This document shows positions 8,487-16,786 of a stretch of DNA of 64,000 nt, piece by piece. The translations under genes were made by a program, and so were the position numbers. Position 1 is the first letter of the stretch. Each line of letters starts with the position of its first letter. Origin of the DNA: Thalassococcus arenae (GTDB lineage: Bacteria; Pseudomonadota; Alphaproteobacteria; Rhodobacterales; Rhodobacteraceae); the NCBI RefSeq assembly GCF_019104745.1, contig NZ_JAHRWL010000002.1, positions 508,076 through 572,075 on the forward strand. Direction: 5' to 3'. The notes beneath the pieces are model-generated. The model was given only the letters and a program-made list of their open reading frames with translations. It was not told where the DNA came from and made no database searches.

Positions 8487-9388
8487 TGGTCGAGCACCAG
8501 GTCCTTGAGCCGTTCCTCGAGCACGTGGGTGTAGATTTCGGTCGTGGCGACGTCGGCATGGCCGAGAAAGGTCTGGATCGCGCGCAGGTCGGCGCCGTTC
8601 TGCAGCAGATGCGTGGCGAAGGCGTGGCGCAGGGTGTGCGGCGTGACCTTGGCAGGCGGGACGCCGCCATGCACGGCGAGATCCTTGATGCGCATGTAGA
8701 AGGCGTGGCGGGTCAGGTGGCCGGCCTTGCCGCGCGAGGGGAAGAGATGGGGCGAGGACGGCTTGCGGGCGGCACGCGCCGCGTCTTCGGCGCGGTCGCG
8801 CAGCGCGAGCCAATCGGCCAGCGCGGCGCGGGCGGGCGGCGACAGCGGCACCATGCGTTCCTTGCCACCCTTGCCACGGATCAGCAGCATCCGCGGATCG
8901 CCACGCGCCGCGGCGGCGGGCAGCGAGACCAGTTCGGTGACCCGCATGCCGGTGGCGTAGAGCAGCTGCATCAGGCAGGTGTCGCGGGCGCGATCGGCGT
9001 CGTTGCGGCCCAGGGTTTCGGCAGCGGCGAGCAGGCGGTCGACCTCGTCGACCGAAAGCGTCTTGGGCAGGCGCTTGTCGCGGCCGGGGCCGGTGATCTG
9101 CACGGCGGGGTTGTCGGCGCGCAGCCCTTCCTCGAAGGCGAAGCGGTAGAGCTGCTTGATCGCCGACAGCCGGCGCGCGCGGGTCGCCTTGGCCAGCCCG
9201 GCGTCGTCGCAATCGACCAGGTAGGCTTCGACATCGGCGCGCTGGCATGTCTCGGGGCCGAGATTCTTCGCGGCCAGCCAGGCGGTGAAATCCTGCAGGT
9301 CGCGGGCATAGGCGGCCAGCGTGTTCGAGGCGGCGCCGCGTTCCGCCGCCATGGCTTCGAGAAAGACCGGCAGCCAGCGCGCGGTCAT
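8465..9388 (-). CDS. xerD: Tyrosine recombinase XerD
   Basis: 307 residues. It has an N-terminal SAM-like DNA-binding domain (1-90) and a catalytic domain (105-300) with Arg149 (ATGMR), the RGKGGKER strand, His251 and Arg254 (HTLRH), His277 (LGH) and the nucleophile Tyr286. XerD acts with XerC at dif to resolve chromosome dimers. The start at 9388 overlaps the upstream gene's stop (ATGA), which argues for translational coupling. The long upstream extension of the open frame is arginine/proline-rich shadow sequence of the neighbouring gene. Confidence 0.93.
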   Translation of the reverse strand: MTARWLPVFLEAMAAERGAASNTLAAYARDLQDFTAWLAAKNLGPETCQRADVEAYLVDCDDAGLAKATRARRLSAIKQLYRFAFEEGLRADNPAVQITGPGRDKRLPKTLSVDEVDRLLAAAETLGRNDADRARDTCLMQLLYATGMRVTELVSLPAAAARGDPRMLLIRGKGGKERMVPLSPPARAALADWLALRDRAEDAARAARKPSSPHLFPSRGKAGHLTRHAFYMRIKDLAVHGGVPPAKVTPHTLRHAFATHLLQNGADLRAIQTFLGHADVATTEIYTHVLEERLKDLVLDHHPLARD

Positions 9389-10938
9389 CGCCGCGCCCGT
9401 TCGGCGTCGAGGATCACCAGTTGCAGCGCGGCGCGGCGGGCGGCGTCCTCGAGCCCGACCCGGCGCAGGGTGGCCAGCGCGTCGGTCAGGTCTTCGGTGT
9501 TGCCCTCGGCGCCCGAGGCGAACAGCGCCATGGCGCGCAGGATGACTTCGCCCAGGCGGCCCTGGGTCAGCTGGGATTGCAGGGTCTCGGGCATCGGCGC
9601 GCCGGAAAAGGCCGCGGCGACGGGGTCGGCATGGGGCAGGTCGGGGATGACGCCGGGGGCGGCGCCGCGGGCGATGTCCGACAGGAAGCGCAGGCGCGGA
9701 TCGGTGTCGTCGTCGCGGGCGCCGAGTGCCTCGTATTCGGGCGAGAGCAGCAGCGCGTAGCGGGCCATCAGCGCGGCGCGGCCCTCGAATTCCAGGCCCG
9801 CGATGCGGTCGGCGAACAGCGCCGCGACCGGCACCAGAAGCCCGGCGCTGCGCATCTGCGGCCAGAGTTGTTCCAGCGCGCGCGAGCGCGTGCCGGCGGC
9901 GTCGCTGTCGAGCGCCGCCTCGAATGCCTGGAAGGCCGCGACGCGGTCCCACAGCCCGCCCGAGGCGGCAGGCTGGCGCAGCGTGTAGAGGCCGAGCAGG
10001 CGATTGGCCGGCAGGGTGCCGGCGCGGGCCAGCCGTTCGGCGGCCTCGATCTGGGCCTTCCAGCCATTGTTGCCGGCGAGGTCCAGCACCGCGAAGGCGC
10101 GCGGCAGGGCGGCGGTGGGCAGCGGTTCGCCCAAAGCCTCGTACAGGCGGTATTCCAGCGGGCTGGGCCGCGCGGGCGGCGGCGGGGCGGCGATGTCATC
10201 GGCCAGTTCGGGGTCGAGAAACAGCGCCAGCAGGGTCGCGGTGCGCGGCGGCATGTCGCCGAGCGCGCCCATGGTCTGCAGGATCAGCGCCGCCCGCGTC
10301 CAGTCGCCGTCGCGGGCGGTGCAATAGACCCGCAGCGCGGTGTCGGCGCTGAGCCGCGGTTCGGCCGCAAGCGCCTGGCAGGCGGGCACGCCGTCGCCGG
10401 TCAGCAGGCCGATCTGCGCCCAGCGGTCGAACAGCACTGCCTGGCGCGGTCCGGCCCGGTCCAGAAGCGCCCCGGCCTGGTCGACGGCGCCCAGATCGAG
10501 CAGCCGGTCCAGCCGCGCGGCGAGGAAGGGCACGCCGTTGCCGGGGCCCGAGGGCGGGTCGGCTTCGGCCAGCAGCAGCATGGTCATGAGCCCGGTCATC
10601 GCGGGCACGGCAAGGTCGGTGGCCTGCACCAGGTCGGACAGCCGCGCGGCATCGGAGCCCTGCCAGAGCGTCACCGGCAGGCCGGTGGCCGCCGGAGGCA
10701 GCAGGCCGGCGGCGGCGGGGTTGGGCGCATCGAGCGGCTGTGCGTCGACTTGCGGCGCAAGCGCGCTGTCGGCGACCGGCGGTTCGTCGGCCGGGTTCAC
10801 CGGCGCGGGCAGCGGGCGCGCGGTCTGGCGCGGCAAGAGATCGGTGCCCAGCCAGTCGATCGCCGAAAGCGGGTCGTCCTGGGCCAGGACCGGCGCCGCC
10901 GCGAGGGCGAGGATCAGGCCGAGTGCCCTAGTCCGCAT
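9385..10938 (-). CDS. Secreted or periplasmic protein of unknown function
   Basis: 517 residues starting MRTRALGLILALAAAPVLAQ, a signal peptide with cleavage likely after AQ. The rest is alanine/leucine-rich and probably an all-helical, TPR-like solenoid, with no catalytic motif that I recognise. It sits between a 49-residue membrane protein (overlapping its start) and xerD (overlapping its stop), so the three look like one tightly coupled operon. An in-frame ATG 75 nt further upstream would put an arginine-rich tail before the signal peptide, so I reject it. Function unknown; the link to chromosome-dimer resolution is positional only. Confidence 0.8.
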   Translation of the reverse strand: MRTRALGLILALAAAPVLAQDDPLSAIDWLGTDLLPRQTARPLPAPVNPADEPPVADSALAPQVDAQPLDAPNPAAAGLLPPAATGLPVTLWQGSDAARLSDLVQATDLAVPAMTGLMTMLLLAEADPPSGPGNGVPFLAARLDRLLDLGAVDQAGALLDRAGPRQAVLFDRWAQIGLLTGDGVPACQALAAEPRLSADTALRVYCTARDGDWTRAALILQTMGALGDMPPRTATLLALFLDPELADDIAAPPPPARPSPLEYRLYEALGEPLPTAALPRAFAVLDLAGNNGWKAQIEAAERLARAGTLPANRLLGLYTLRQPAASGGLWDRVAAFQAFEAALDSDAAGTRSRALEQLWPQMRSAGLLVPVAALFADRIAGLEFEGRAALMARYALLLSPEYEALGARDDDTDPRLRFLSDIARGAAPGVIPDLPHADPVAAAFSGAPMPETLQSQLTQGRLGEVILRAMALFASGAEGNTEDLTDALATLRRVGLEDAARRAALQLVILDAERARR

Positions 10939-11077
10939 CGAGCGTGACGGGCAGGCGCCGCTCGGTCTGCGGCGGGGTGAAATCGGCACCGAAATACGGC
11001 CCGACATAGGCATAGGCGGTCAGCGCCAGTGCGCCGAGCACCAGCAGGTAAAACAGCCATTTCAGCAATCGACCCAT
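10928..11077 (-). CDS. Small single-span membrane protein, 49 residues
   Basis: It encodes MGRLLKWLFYLLVLGALALT followed by AYAYVGPYFGADFTPP and ends LPVTLDAD. One hydrophobic helix (residues 6-24) is followed by a short tail likely in the periplasm. Its stop lies 10 nt inside the next gene (start 10938), as in coupled genes. It is the first gene of the xerD operon and is divergent from aroK. No function is known to me. Confidence 0.7.
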   Translation of the reverse strand: MGRLLKWLFYLLVLGALALTAYAYVGPYFGADFTPPQTERRLPVTLDAD

Positions 11078-11177
11078 GGTTTCGCCCCGATCCTGCCCCG
11101 CCTTTTTTCCGCTTTATAGCTGGCCTTTTGCGCCAGATCACGTCATTCAACCGCTCAGGCAATCAAATGGGCGGCAG

Positions 11178-11747
11178 ATGGCCGAGAAACAAGGGACTTT
11201 TCCGGTCAGGCTGGTCAAGACCGTGGTCATGGTGGGCATGATGGGTGCCGGCAAGACCGCCGTGGGCCGCGCCGTCGCCGCCAAGCTGGGCGTGGCGTTC
11301 TGCGATTCGGATCACGAGATCGAGGCCGCCGCCAACATGTCCATCGCCGAGATCTTCGCCCGCGACGGCGAGGCTTTTTTCCGCCGCAAGGAAAGCCAGG
11401 TGATCGAACGGCTGCTGCGCGCCACGCCGGGCGTGTTGTCGACCGGCGGCGGGGCGTTCCTGAGCGAGGCCAATCGCGACCTGATCGCCCGCGAGGGGGT
11501 GTCGGTCTGGCTGGATGCCGATCTGGACCTGTTGTGGAACCGGGTGCGGCACAAGGCGACGCGGCCGCTGTTGCAGACGTCCGACCCGCTGGGCACGCTG
11601 CGCGGCCTCTACGAGGCGCGCACGCCGGTCTATGCCAAGGCCGCGGTGCGGGTGAAGGCCGAACCGGGCCTGTCGATCGACGCGATGGCGCACAAGGTCA
11701 TCGAGGCGTTGAAGGATCACGGCGGCGTGCTGGAGAAGGCGGCATGA
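11178..11747 (+). CDS. aroK: Shikimate kinase
   Basis: 189 residues. The Walker A loop GMMGAGKT is at residues 20-27, and the shikimate-binding DSDHEIE and FFRRKE segments and the STGGGAF loop are present. It phosphorylates shikimate to shikimate-3-phosphate in the aromatic amino acid pathway in the cytoplasm. I chose the ATG at 11178 (MAEKQGTF). The longer open frame upstream runs through the divergent promoter region. It overlaps aroB by 4 bp (ATGA). Confidence 0.95.
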   Translation: MAEKQGTFPVRLVKTVVMVGMMGAGKTAVGRAVAAKLGVAFCDSDHEIEAAANMSIAEIFARDGEAFFRRKESQVIERLLRATPGVLSTGGGAFLSEANRDLIAREGVSVWLDADLDLLWNRVRHKATRPLLQTSDPLGTLRGLYEARTPVYAKAAVRVKAEPGLSIDAMAHKVIEALKDHGGVLEKAA

Positions 11748-12856
11748 TCGAAACGGTGCATGTGCCCCTGCCGGGGCGGGAATACGATGTGCGCATCGGC
11801 CCGGGGCTGCTGGACCGCGCAGGCGCCGAAATCGCGCCCCTGCTGCGCCGCAAGCGGCTGGCCATCGTCACCGACGCCCATGTCGGCGCCGCGCATCTGG
11901 AGCGCTTTCAGGCGGCCTTGCGCGCCGAAGGGATCGACAGCGTCGCGCTGACCCTGCCCGCGGGCGAAGCCACGAAAAGCTGGGGGCCGTTGCAGCAGGT
12001 GGTGGAATGGCTGCTGGAGCAAAAGGTCGAACGGCGCGACGTGGTCGTCGCCCTGGGCGGCGGCGTGATCGGCGACCTGGTGGGCTTTGCCTGCGCGATC
12101 CTGCGGCGCGGCGTGGCCTATGTGCAGGTGCCGACGTCCCTGCTGGCGCAGGTCGACAGTTCGGTCGGCGGCAAGACCGCGATCAACAGCCCCGCGGGCA
12201 AGAACCTGGTGGGCGCGTTCCACCAGCCCGCCCTGGTGCTGGCGGATACCGCGGTGCTGGACACGCTGCCGCGGCGCGATTTCCTGGCCGGTTATGGCGA
12301 AGTGGTGAAATACGGGCTGCTGGGGGATGCGGATTTCTTCGACTGGCTCGAGGTCAACGGCCCGGCGCTGGCCGGCGGGGACATGGCCGCGCGGGTCCAT
12401 GCGGTGCGCCGGTCGGTCGAGATGAAGGCCGAGATCGTCGTGCGCGACGAGACCGAGCAGGGCGACCGGGCGCTGCTGAACCTGGGCCATACATTCTGTC
12501 ACGCGCTGGAGGCGGCGACGGGCTATTCCGACCGGCTGCTGCATGGCGAAGGCGTGGCGATCGGCTGCGCGCTGGCCTTTGCGCTGTCGGCGCGGCTGGG
12601 GCTGTGCGCGCAGGAGGATCCCAGCCGGGTGCGGGCGCATCTGGCGGCGATGGGGATGAAGCGCGACCTGGCCGATATTCCCGGCGATCTGCCGGATGCG
12701 GGCGCGCTGCTGGCACTGATGGGGCAGGACAAGAAGGTGATCGACGGGCAGTTGCGGTTCATCCTGGCGCGCGGTATCGGCGCGGCCTTCGTGACCGCGG
12801 ACGTGCCGGCGGGCGCAGTGCTGGGACTGCTTGAGGAACAGCTGACAAGCCGTTGA
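11744..12856 (+). CDS. aroB: 3-dehydroquinate synthase
   Basis: 370 residues, normal for the family. It has the NAD-binding GGGVIGDLVGF, the QVPTSLLAQVDSSVGGKTAIN strand with catalytic residues, GYGEVVKYG, and the zinc-binding histidines in NLGHTFCHALE and LLHGEGV. It turns DAHP into 3-dehydroquinate, the second step of the shikimate pathway. It is translationally coupled to aroK, a common pairing in proteobacteria. It converges on the site-2 protease gene, 9 nt away. Confidence 0.96.
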   Translation: MIETVHVPLPGREYDVRIGPGLLDRAGAEIAPLLRRKRLAIVTDAHVGAAHLERFQAALRAEGIDSVALTLPAGEATKSWGPLQQVVEWLLEQKVERRDVVVALGGGVIGDLVGFACAILRRGVAYVQVPTSLLAQVDSSVGGKTAINSPAGKNLVGAFHQPALVLADTAVLDTLPRRDFLAGYGEVVKYGLLGDADFFDWLEVNGPALAGGDMAARVHAVRRSVEMKAEIVVRDETEQGDRALLNLGHTFCHALEAATGYSDRLLHGEGVAIGCALAFALSARLGLCAQEDPSRVRAHLAAMGMKRDLADIPGDLPDAGALLALMGQDKKVIDGQLRFILARGIGAAFVTADVPAGAVLGLLEEQLTSR

Positions 12857-12865
12857 AATCGCGCG

Positions 12866-13936
12866 TTAGCGCGGCTGACGCAGCACCATCAGTTCGCCGA
12901 TGTTTTCGCGCGTGATGTAGCCCGCCAGCGCGCCGAACCGGTCGGTCACCGCCACCGCCGGGGCCTGGGCCAGCGCATCCAGCACCTGTTCCAGCGGCGC
13001 CGAAAGCGGCAGGACGGGCACGTCGGTTTCCATCATGTCCGACACCGGGCGCGTGGCGGCGCCTTCGGCCATGCCGCGCAGCAGCGCCGAGCGGGTCAGG
13101 AACCCGGCCAGCCGCCCATCGGCGGCGAGTACCGGGAATTCGTGCTGGGTGGTGCGGATCAGCGCCTGGCCGGCCATCGCCAGCGTGTCGTCGGGCGACA
13201 GCGGTTCAAAGCTGGTGATGACGGCGTCGCGGGCGCTGAGACCGTGGGCGATGGCGCGGTTCTGGACATCCGCGGCTTCGGCCTGGGCGGCGAGGAAGAC
13301 GAAGACCGCGATCAGGATCAGCACGATATTGCCGCTGCTGGCGCCCCAGAAGCCGAACAGCAGCGCCACGATCTGACCGGCGGTGGCGGCGATGCGGGTG
13401 GCGCGGACGCGCCCGGTGAAGATCGACAGCACGGCGCGCAGCACCCGGCCGCCATCCATCGGGAAGGCCGGGATCAGGTTGAACACCGCGAGGAACAGGT
13501 TGACCGCGGCGACGCGGCCCAGGAATTCCGCGGGACCGGCCGAGAAATCGGCAAGGCTCCGGACATCGGTGGGCACGCCGACGATCACCACCAGCGCCGC
13601 CCAGATCACCACGTTGACCGCCGGGCCGGCCAGCGCCACGGCCAGTTCCTGGCCGGGCTTTTCGGGCATCCGTTCCAGCCGCGCCAGCCCGCCGATGGGC
13701 AGCAGCGTGATGTCGGGCGTGCGGATGCCGAAGCGCCGGGCCATCAGCGCGTGGCCGTATTCATGCGCCACGACGCAGGCGAACAGCACCAGGATGAAGG
13801 CGGTGTTGGCCAGCGCGGCCTGGCTGCCGCCGCTGCCATAGGCCGAAAAGGCCACCCAGGCGAGCAGCAGGAAGAAGGTGGCGTGCACGCGCAGCTCGGA
13901 CCCGAGCAGGCGGCCGATGGGGAAAGACCAGCTCAT
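12866..13936 (-). CDS. Site-2 protease (M50 family) with two CBS domains
   Basis: 356 residues. The zinc motif HEYGH is at 58-62 inside a membrane helix, and the third ligand is in NLIPAFPMDGGR (about residue 158). Four to six transmembrane segments are followed by a CBS pair (about 235-350). This is the SpoIVFB-like/Rv-type intramembrane protease group with CBS regulation by nucleotides. The substrate is unknown. It differs from RseP at 31 kb, which has a PDZ domain and no CBS. Confidence 0.88.
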   Translation of the reverse strand: MSWSFPIGRLLGSELRVHATFFLLLAWVAFSAYGSGGSQAALANTAFILVLFACVVAHEYGHALMARRFGIRTPDITLLPIGGLARLERMPEKPGQELAVALAGPAVNVVIWAALVVIVGVPTDVRSLADFSAGPAEFLGRVAAVNLFLAVFNLIPAFPMDGGRVLRAVLSIFTGRVRATRIAATAGQIVALLFGFWGASSGNIVLILIAVFVFLAAQAEAADVQNRAIAHGLSARDAVITSFEPLSPDDTLAMAGQALIRTTQHEFPVLAADGRLAGFLTRSALLRGMAEGAATRPVSDMMETDVPVLPLSAPLEQVLDALAQAPAVAVTDRFGALAGYITRENIGELMVLRQPR

Positions 13937-14069
13937 GGCCTAGACATAAGGCGCGCGGGCGGGATGTGCCAGCGGGCAGGGCGGTTTGCCGCTGCGCCCG
14001 GTGCTGCGCGCGATCATGCGCCCGGAGCGGACCAGGGCCTGCCCGGGGCGGAGGTGGGACCGCTGTGTT

Positions 14070-14585
14070 CTAGAACGGGATCTCGTCGTCGAGATCGCGT
14101 GCGGGCGCCCGCGACGGGCCCGAGCCGCCGCCGCTGCTGCCGCCGCTGCCGCCACCATAGTCGTCGCTGCCGCCGTAATCGCCGCCATAGCCGCCGCCGT
14201 AATCGCCGCCGCCACCACCGCCGCCGCCGCCGTCGCGGCTGTCGAGCAGGGTCAGTTCGCCCCGGTAGGGCCGCAGCACGACCTCGGTCGAATAGCGGTC
14301 CTGGCCGGACTGGTCCTGCCATTTGCGGGTTTCCAGCTGGCCCTCGATATACACCTTGGAGCCCTTGCGCAGGTATTGTTCGGCGATGCGGGCCAGCGGT
14401 TCGGAGAAGATCGCGACCGAATGCCATTCGGTCTTTTCCCGCCGTTCGCCGGTGTTGCGGTCCTTCCAGTTCTCCGAGGTCGCGATGCGCAGGTTGCACA
14501 CCTTGCCGCCGTTCTGGAACGTCCGCACTTCGGGGTCGCGCCCGAGATTGCCGATCAGGATGACCTTGTTGACCGAACCTGCCAT
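14070..14585 (-). CDS. ssb: Single-stranded DNA-binding protein
   Basis: 171 residues. The OB fold occupies residues 1-110 ([20 protein letters not shown], then WHSVAIF). A glycine/serine/tyrosine-rich linker (about 120-158) and the acidic tip DDEIPF follow; the tip docks partner proteins. The start at 14585 gives the canonical N-terminus. The longer open frame upstream lacks Ssb similarity. Confidence 0.96.
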   Translation of the reverse strand: MAGSVNKVILIGNLGRDPEVRTFQNGGKVCNLRIATSENWKDRNTGERREKTEWHSVAIFSEPLARIAEQYLRKGSKVYIEGQLETRKWQDQSGQDRYSTEVVLRPYRGELTLLDSRDGGGGGGGGGDYGGGYGGDYGGSDDYGGGSGGSSGGGSGPSRAPARDLDDEIPF

Positions 14586-14772
14586 GGATTTCCCCCTTTT
14601 CCGCCCGGGTTCCGGGTCGTCTTGGATATCTGCCGGCGAATCCGCGCCGGAATTTGGTCGTGCGAGGTTACACCAGCGCAACAGGGTAAATAAGGGGTGA
14701 ACCGGTGCATCTGGAGATTTCGGAAAATGCCGGTATAGTGCGCGCGGTTGACCCGAGGGACAGAGACAGCGC

Positions 14773-15384
14773 ATGGGTGTCAGGCAGGCAATCGCCGTAT
14801 TGGCGGCGAGCGGAGTTCTTGCGGCGGGCTATGCCGAGGCCGAGACGATTTCCACCAAGAACCGCGCGGGGCTGTTTTCCAGCCAGACCCGGGTCTTGGA
14901 CAGTCGTGCGGCGCAGCAATACAACAATTCGGTCCGGCTTCAGCCGCCCAAGGTGATCACGCCCACCAAGTATGGCGTGATCGAGGATGACGGCACGGTT
15001 CCGTCCTATCGCGGCCGCTATAACGGGCAATATGCCGAGATGGCCCGCGCCGCCGCGCGCCGCCACGGCATCCCCGAGGACCTGTTCCTGCGGCTGGTCA
15101 ACCAGGAAAGCCGGTTCGATCCCAAGGCCAGGTCGCACAAGGGCGCGATCGGGCTGGCGCAGCTGATGCCGGGCACGGCCAAGCTGCTGGGCGTGAACCC
15201 GCATGACCCGGCGCAGAACCTGGATGGCGGCGCGCGCTATCTCAAGATGATGCACGGCAAGTTCCGGTCGTGGCGGCTGGCGCTGGCGGCCTACAATGCC
15301 GGGCCCGGCGCGGTGGAAAAGCACGGTGGCGTGCCGCCCTATCGCGAGACAAGGAACTACGTGAAGAAGATCTGGGGCAGCTGA
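14773..15384 (+). CDS. Lytic transglycosylase, SLT family
   Basis: 203 residues. The signal peptide (1-23) ends AEA. The SLT domain (about 85-200) has catalytic Glu112 in NQESRFDP, followed by [21 protein letters not shown] and [13 protein letters not shown]. It cleaves peptidoglycan glycan strands, leaving 1,6-anhydro ends, in the periplasm. A GAGGGACAG element lies upstream of the ATG. It is divergent from ssb. Confidence 0.92.
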   Translation: MGVRQAIAVLAASGVLAAGYAEAETISTKNRAGLFSSQTRVLDSRAAQQYNNSVRLQPPKVITPTKYGVIEDDGTVPSYRGRYNGQYAEMARAAARRHGIPEDLFLRLVNQESRFDPKARSHKGAIGLAQLMPGTAKLLGVNPHDPAQNLDGGARYLKMMHGKFRSWRLALAAYNAGPGAVEKHGGVPPYRETRNYVKKIWGS

Positions 15385-15627
15385 GGCCCGGACCGCGCCG
15401 TCCAGCCAGCGCGGAGCCCGATCCACCGACTCGATTCACCGACCCCACCCGATGCAGCCGGCCCGGCCCGGGACGGGGGCTGTCGGACCGTGCCGAAATT
15501 CCGTGCAGGACCGGCCTTGCAGCGGTGTTTTTTCGAGGTCCGTCGCGCGCGTTTGACCTGTCGCAACGCGCCGCCCGGCGACCGGGCGTAAGACCGCACC
15601 GTGATCGGTCATTGATGGAGACGTCCG

Positions 15628-16710
15628 ATGATGAAACGCAGACAGGTGCTTGCCGGGGCCAGCGCCGCCGCCGTGGTCGCGGCGGGCGGATATGCCTTGC
15701 TGGGCGGCCCGGATTACGAGGCCGTGGCCGCCGCCACGTGGCAGCCCGCCGACCCGGCGGCGCCGGAAATCGGCCGGCTGGTGCATTACGCGACGCTGGC
15801 CGCCAACAGCCACAACACCCAACCGTGGATTTTCGAGGCCGGGTCCGGCCCGATCCGCATCCTGCCCGACACCACGCGGCGCACGCCGGTCGCCGATCCC
15901 GACGACCATCACCTGTTCGCGACGCTGGGCTGCGCCGCGGAAAACCTGATGCTGGCGGCGGGCGCCGAGGGCAAGGCGTCGGCCTTGTCGTTCGGGGCGG
16001 ACGGGGCGATTGCGGTCGACCTGGCACCCGGCGGCGCCGAGGACCCGCTTTTCGCGGCCATCACCGCGCGTCAATGCAGCCGCAGCCTGTATGACGGCAG
16101 CACGGTGTCCGCCGCCGACCTGTCGCTGCTCGAGCGCGCCGCGCAGGTCGACGGCTGCCGCGTTCTGCTGGTCACCGAACCGGCCGAGGTCGCGGCGATC
16201 CTGGACCTGATCCTGGCCGCCAACGCGGTGCAGATCGCCGACCCGGCCTTTGTCGCCGAACTGGGCGACTGGCTGCGGTTCAGCGCAGCGGCCGCGGTCG
16301 ATACCGGCGACGGGCTGTTCAGCGCCTGTTCGGGCAACCCGACCATGCCGCAATGGATCGGCCAGAGGATGTTTCCGCGCGTCTTCACGCCGGAGGCGGA
16401 GAACGAGAAGACCGCGGCTCAGGTGCGGTCGTCGGCCGGGTTGGCGATCTTCGTCTCGGACCGCGACGATGCCGAACACTGGGTCGCCGCCGGGCGCAGC
16501 TATCAGCGCTTTGCCTTGCAGGCCACGGCGCTGGATCTGAAGACCGCGTTCCTGAACCAGCCGCTCGAGGTGCCGGAATACCGACCGCAGCTGGCCGGGC
16601 TGCTGGGCGTGACCGATCGAAGACCGGACCTGCTGGTGCGGTTCGGACGCGGGCCGGCCATGCCGCGGTCGCTGCGGCGCCCGGTCGCCGACGTGATGCG
16701 CATGGTCTGA
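15628..16710 (+). CDS. Tat-exported Acg-like nitroreductase-family protein
   Basis: 360 residues. The N-terminus, MMKRRQVLAGASAAAVVAAG, is a twin-arginine-type signal. HYATLAANSHNTQPW and DDHHLFATLGCAAENLMLAA match the Acg subgroup of FMN-dependent nitroreductases, whose members are often two degenerate halves. Later, the ARQCSRSLYDG and FVSDRDDAEHW segments fit the second half. The physiological substrate is unknown. It stands alone between the transglycosylase and the ABC operon on the other strand. Confidence 0.8.
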   Translation: MMKRRQVLAGASAAAVVAAGGYALLGGPDYEAVAAATWQPADPAAPEIGRLVHYATLAANSHNTQPWIFEAGSGPIRILPDTTRRTPVADPDDHHLFATLGCAAENLMLAAGAEGKASALSFGADGAIAVDLAPGGAEDPLFAAITARQCSRSLYDGSTVSAADLSLLERAAQVDGCRVLLVTEPAEVAAILDLILAANAVQIADPAFVAELGDWLRFSAAAAVDTGDGLFSACSGNPTMPQWIGQRMFPRVFTPEAENEKTAAQVRSSAGLAIFVSDRDDAEHWVAAGRSYQRFALQATALDLKTAFLNQPLEVPEYRPQLAGLLGVTDRRPDLLVRFGRGPAMPRSLRRPVADVMRMV

Positions 16711-16786
16711 CCGGCGCAAGCGGGCCTGCCATTCCGGTCGCCGGTTCCGGCGCGGCGACCGGACCGATACCCGTGCCGACCCGCGC

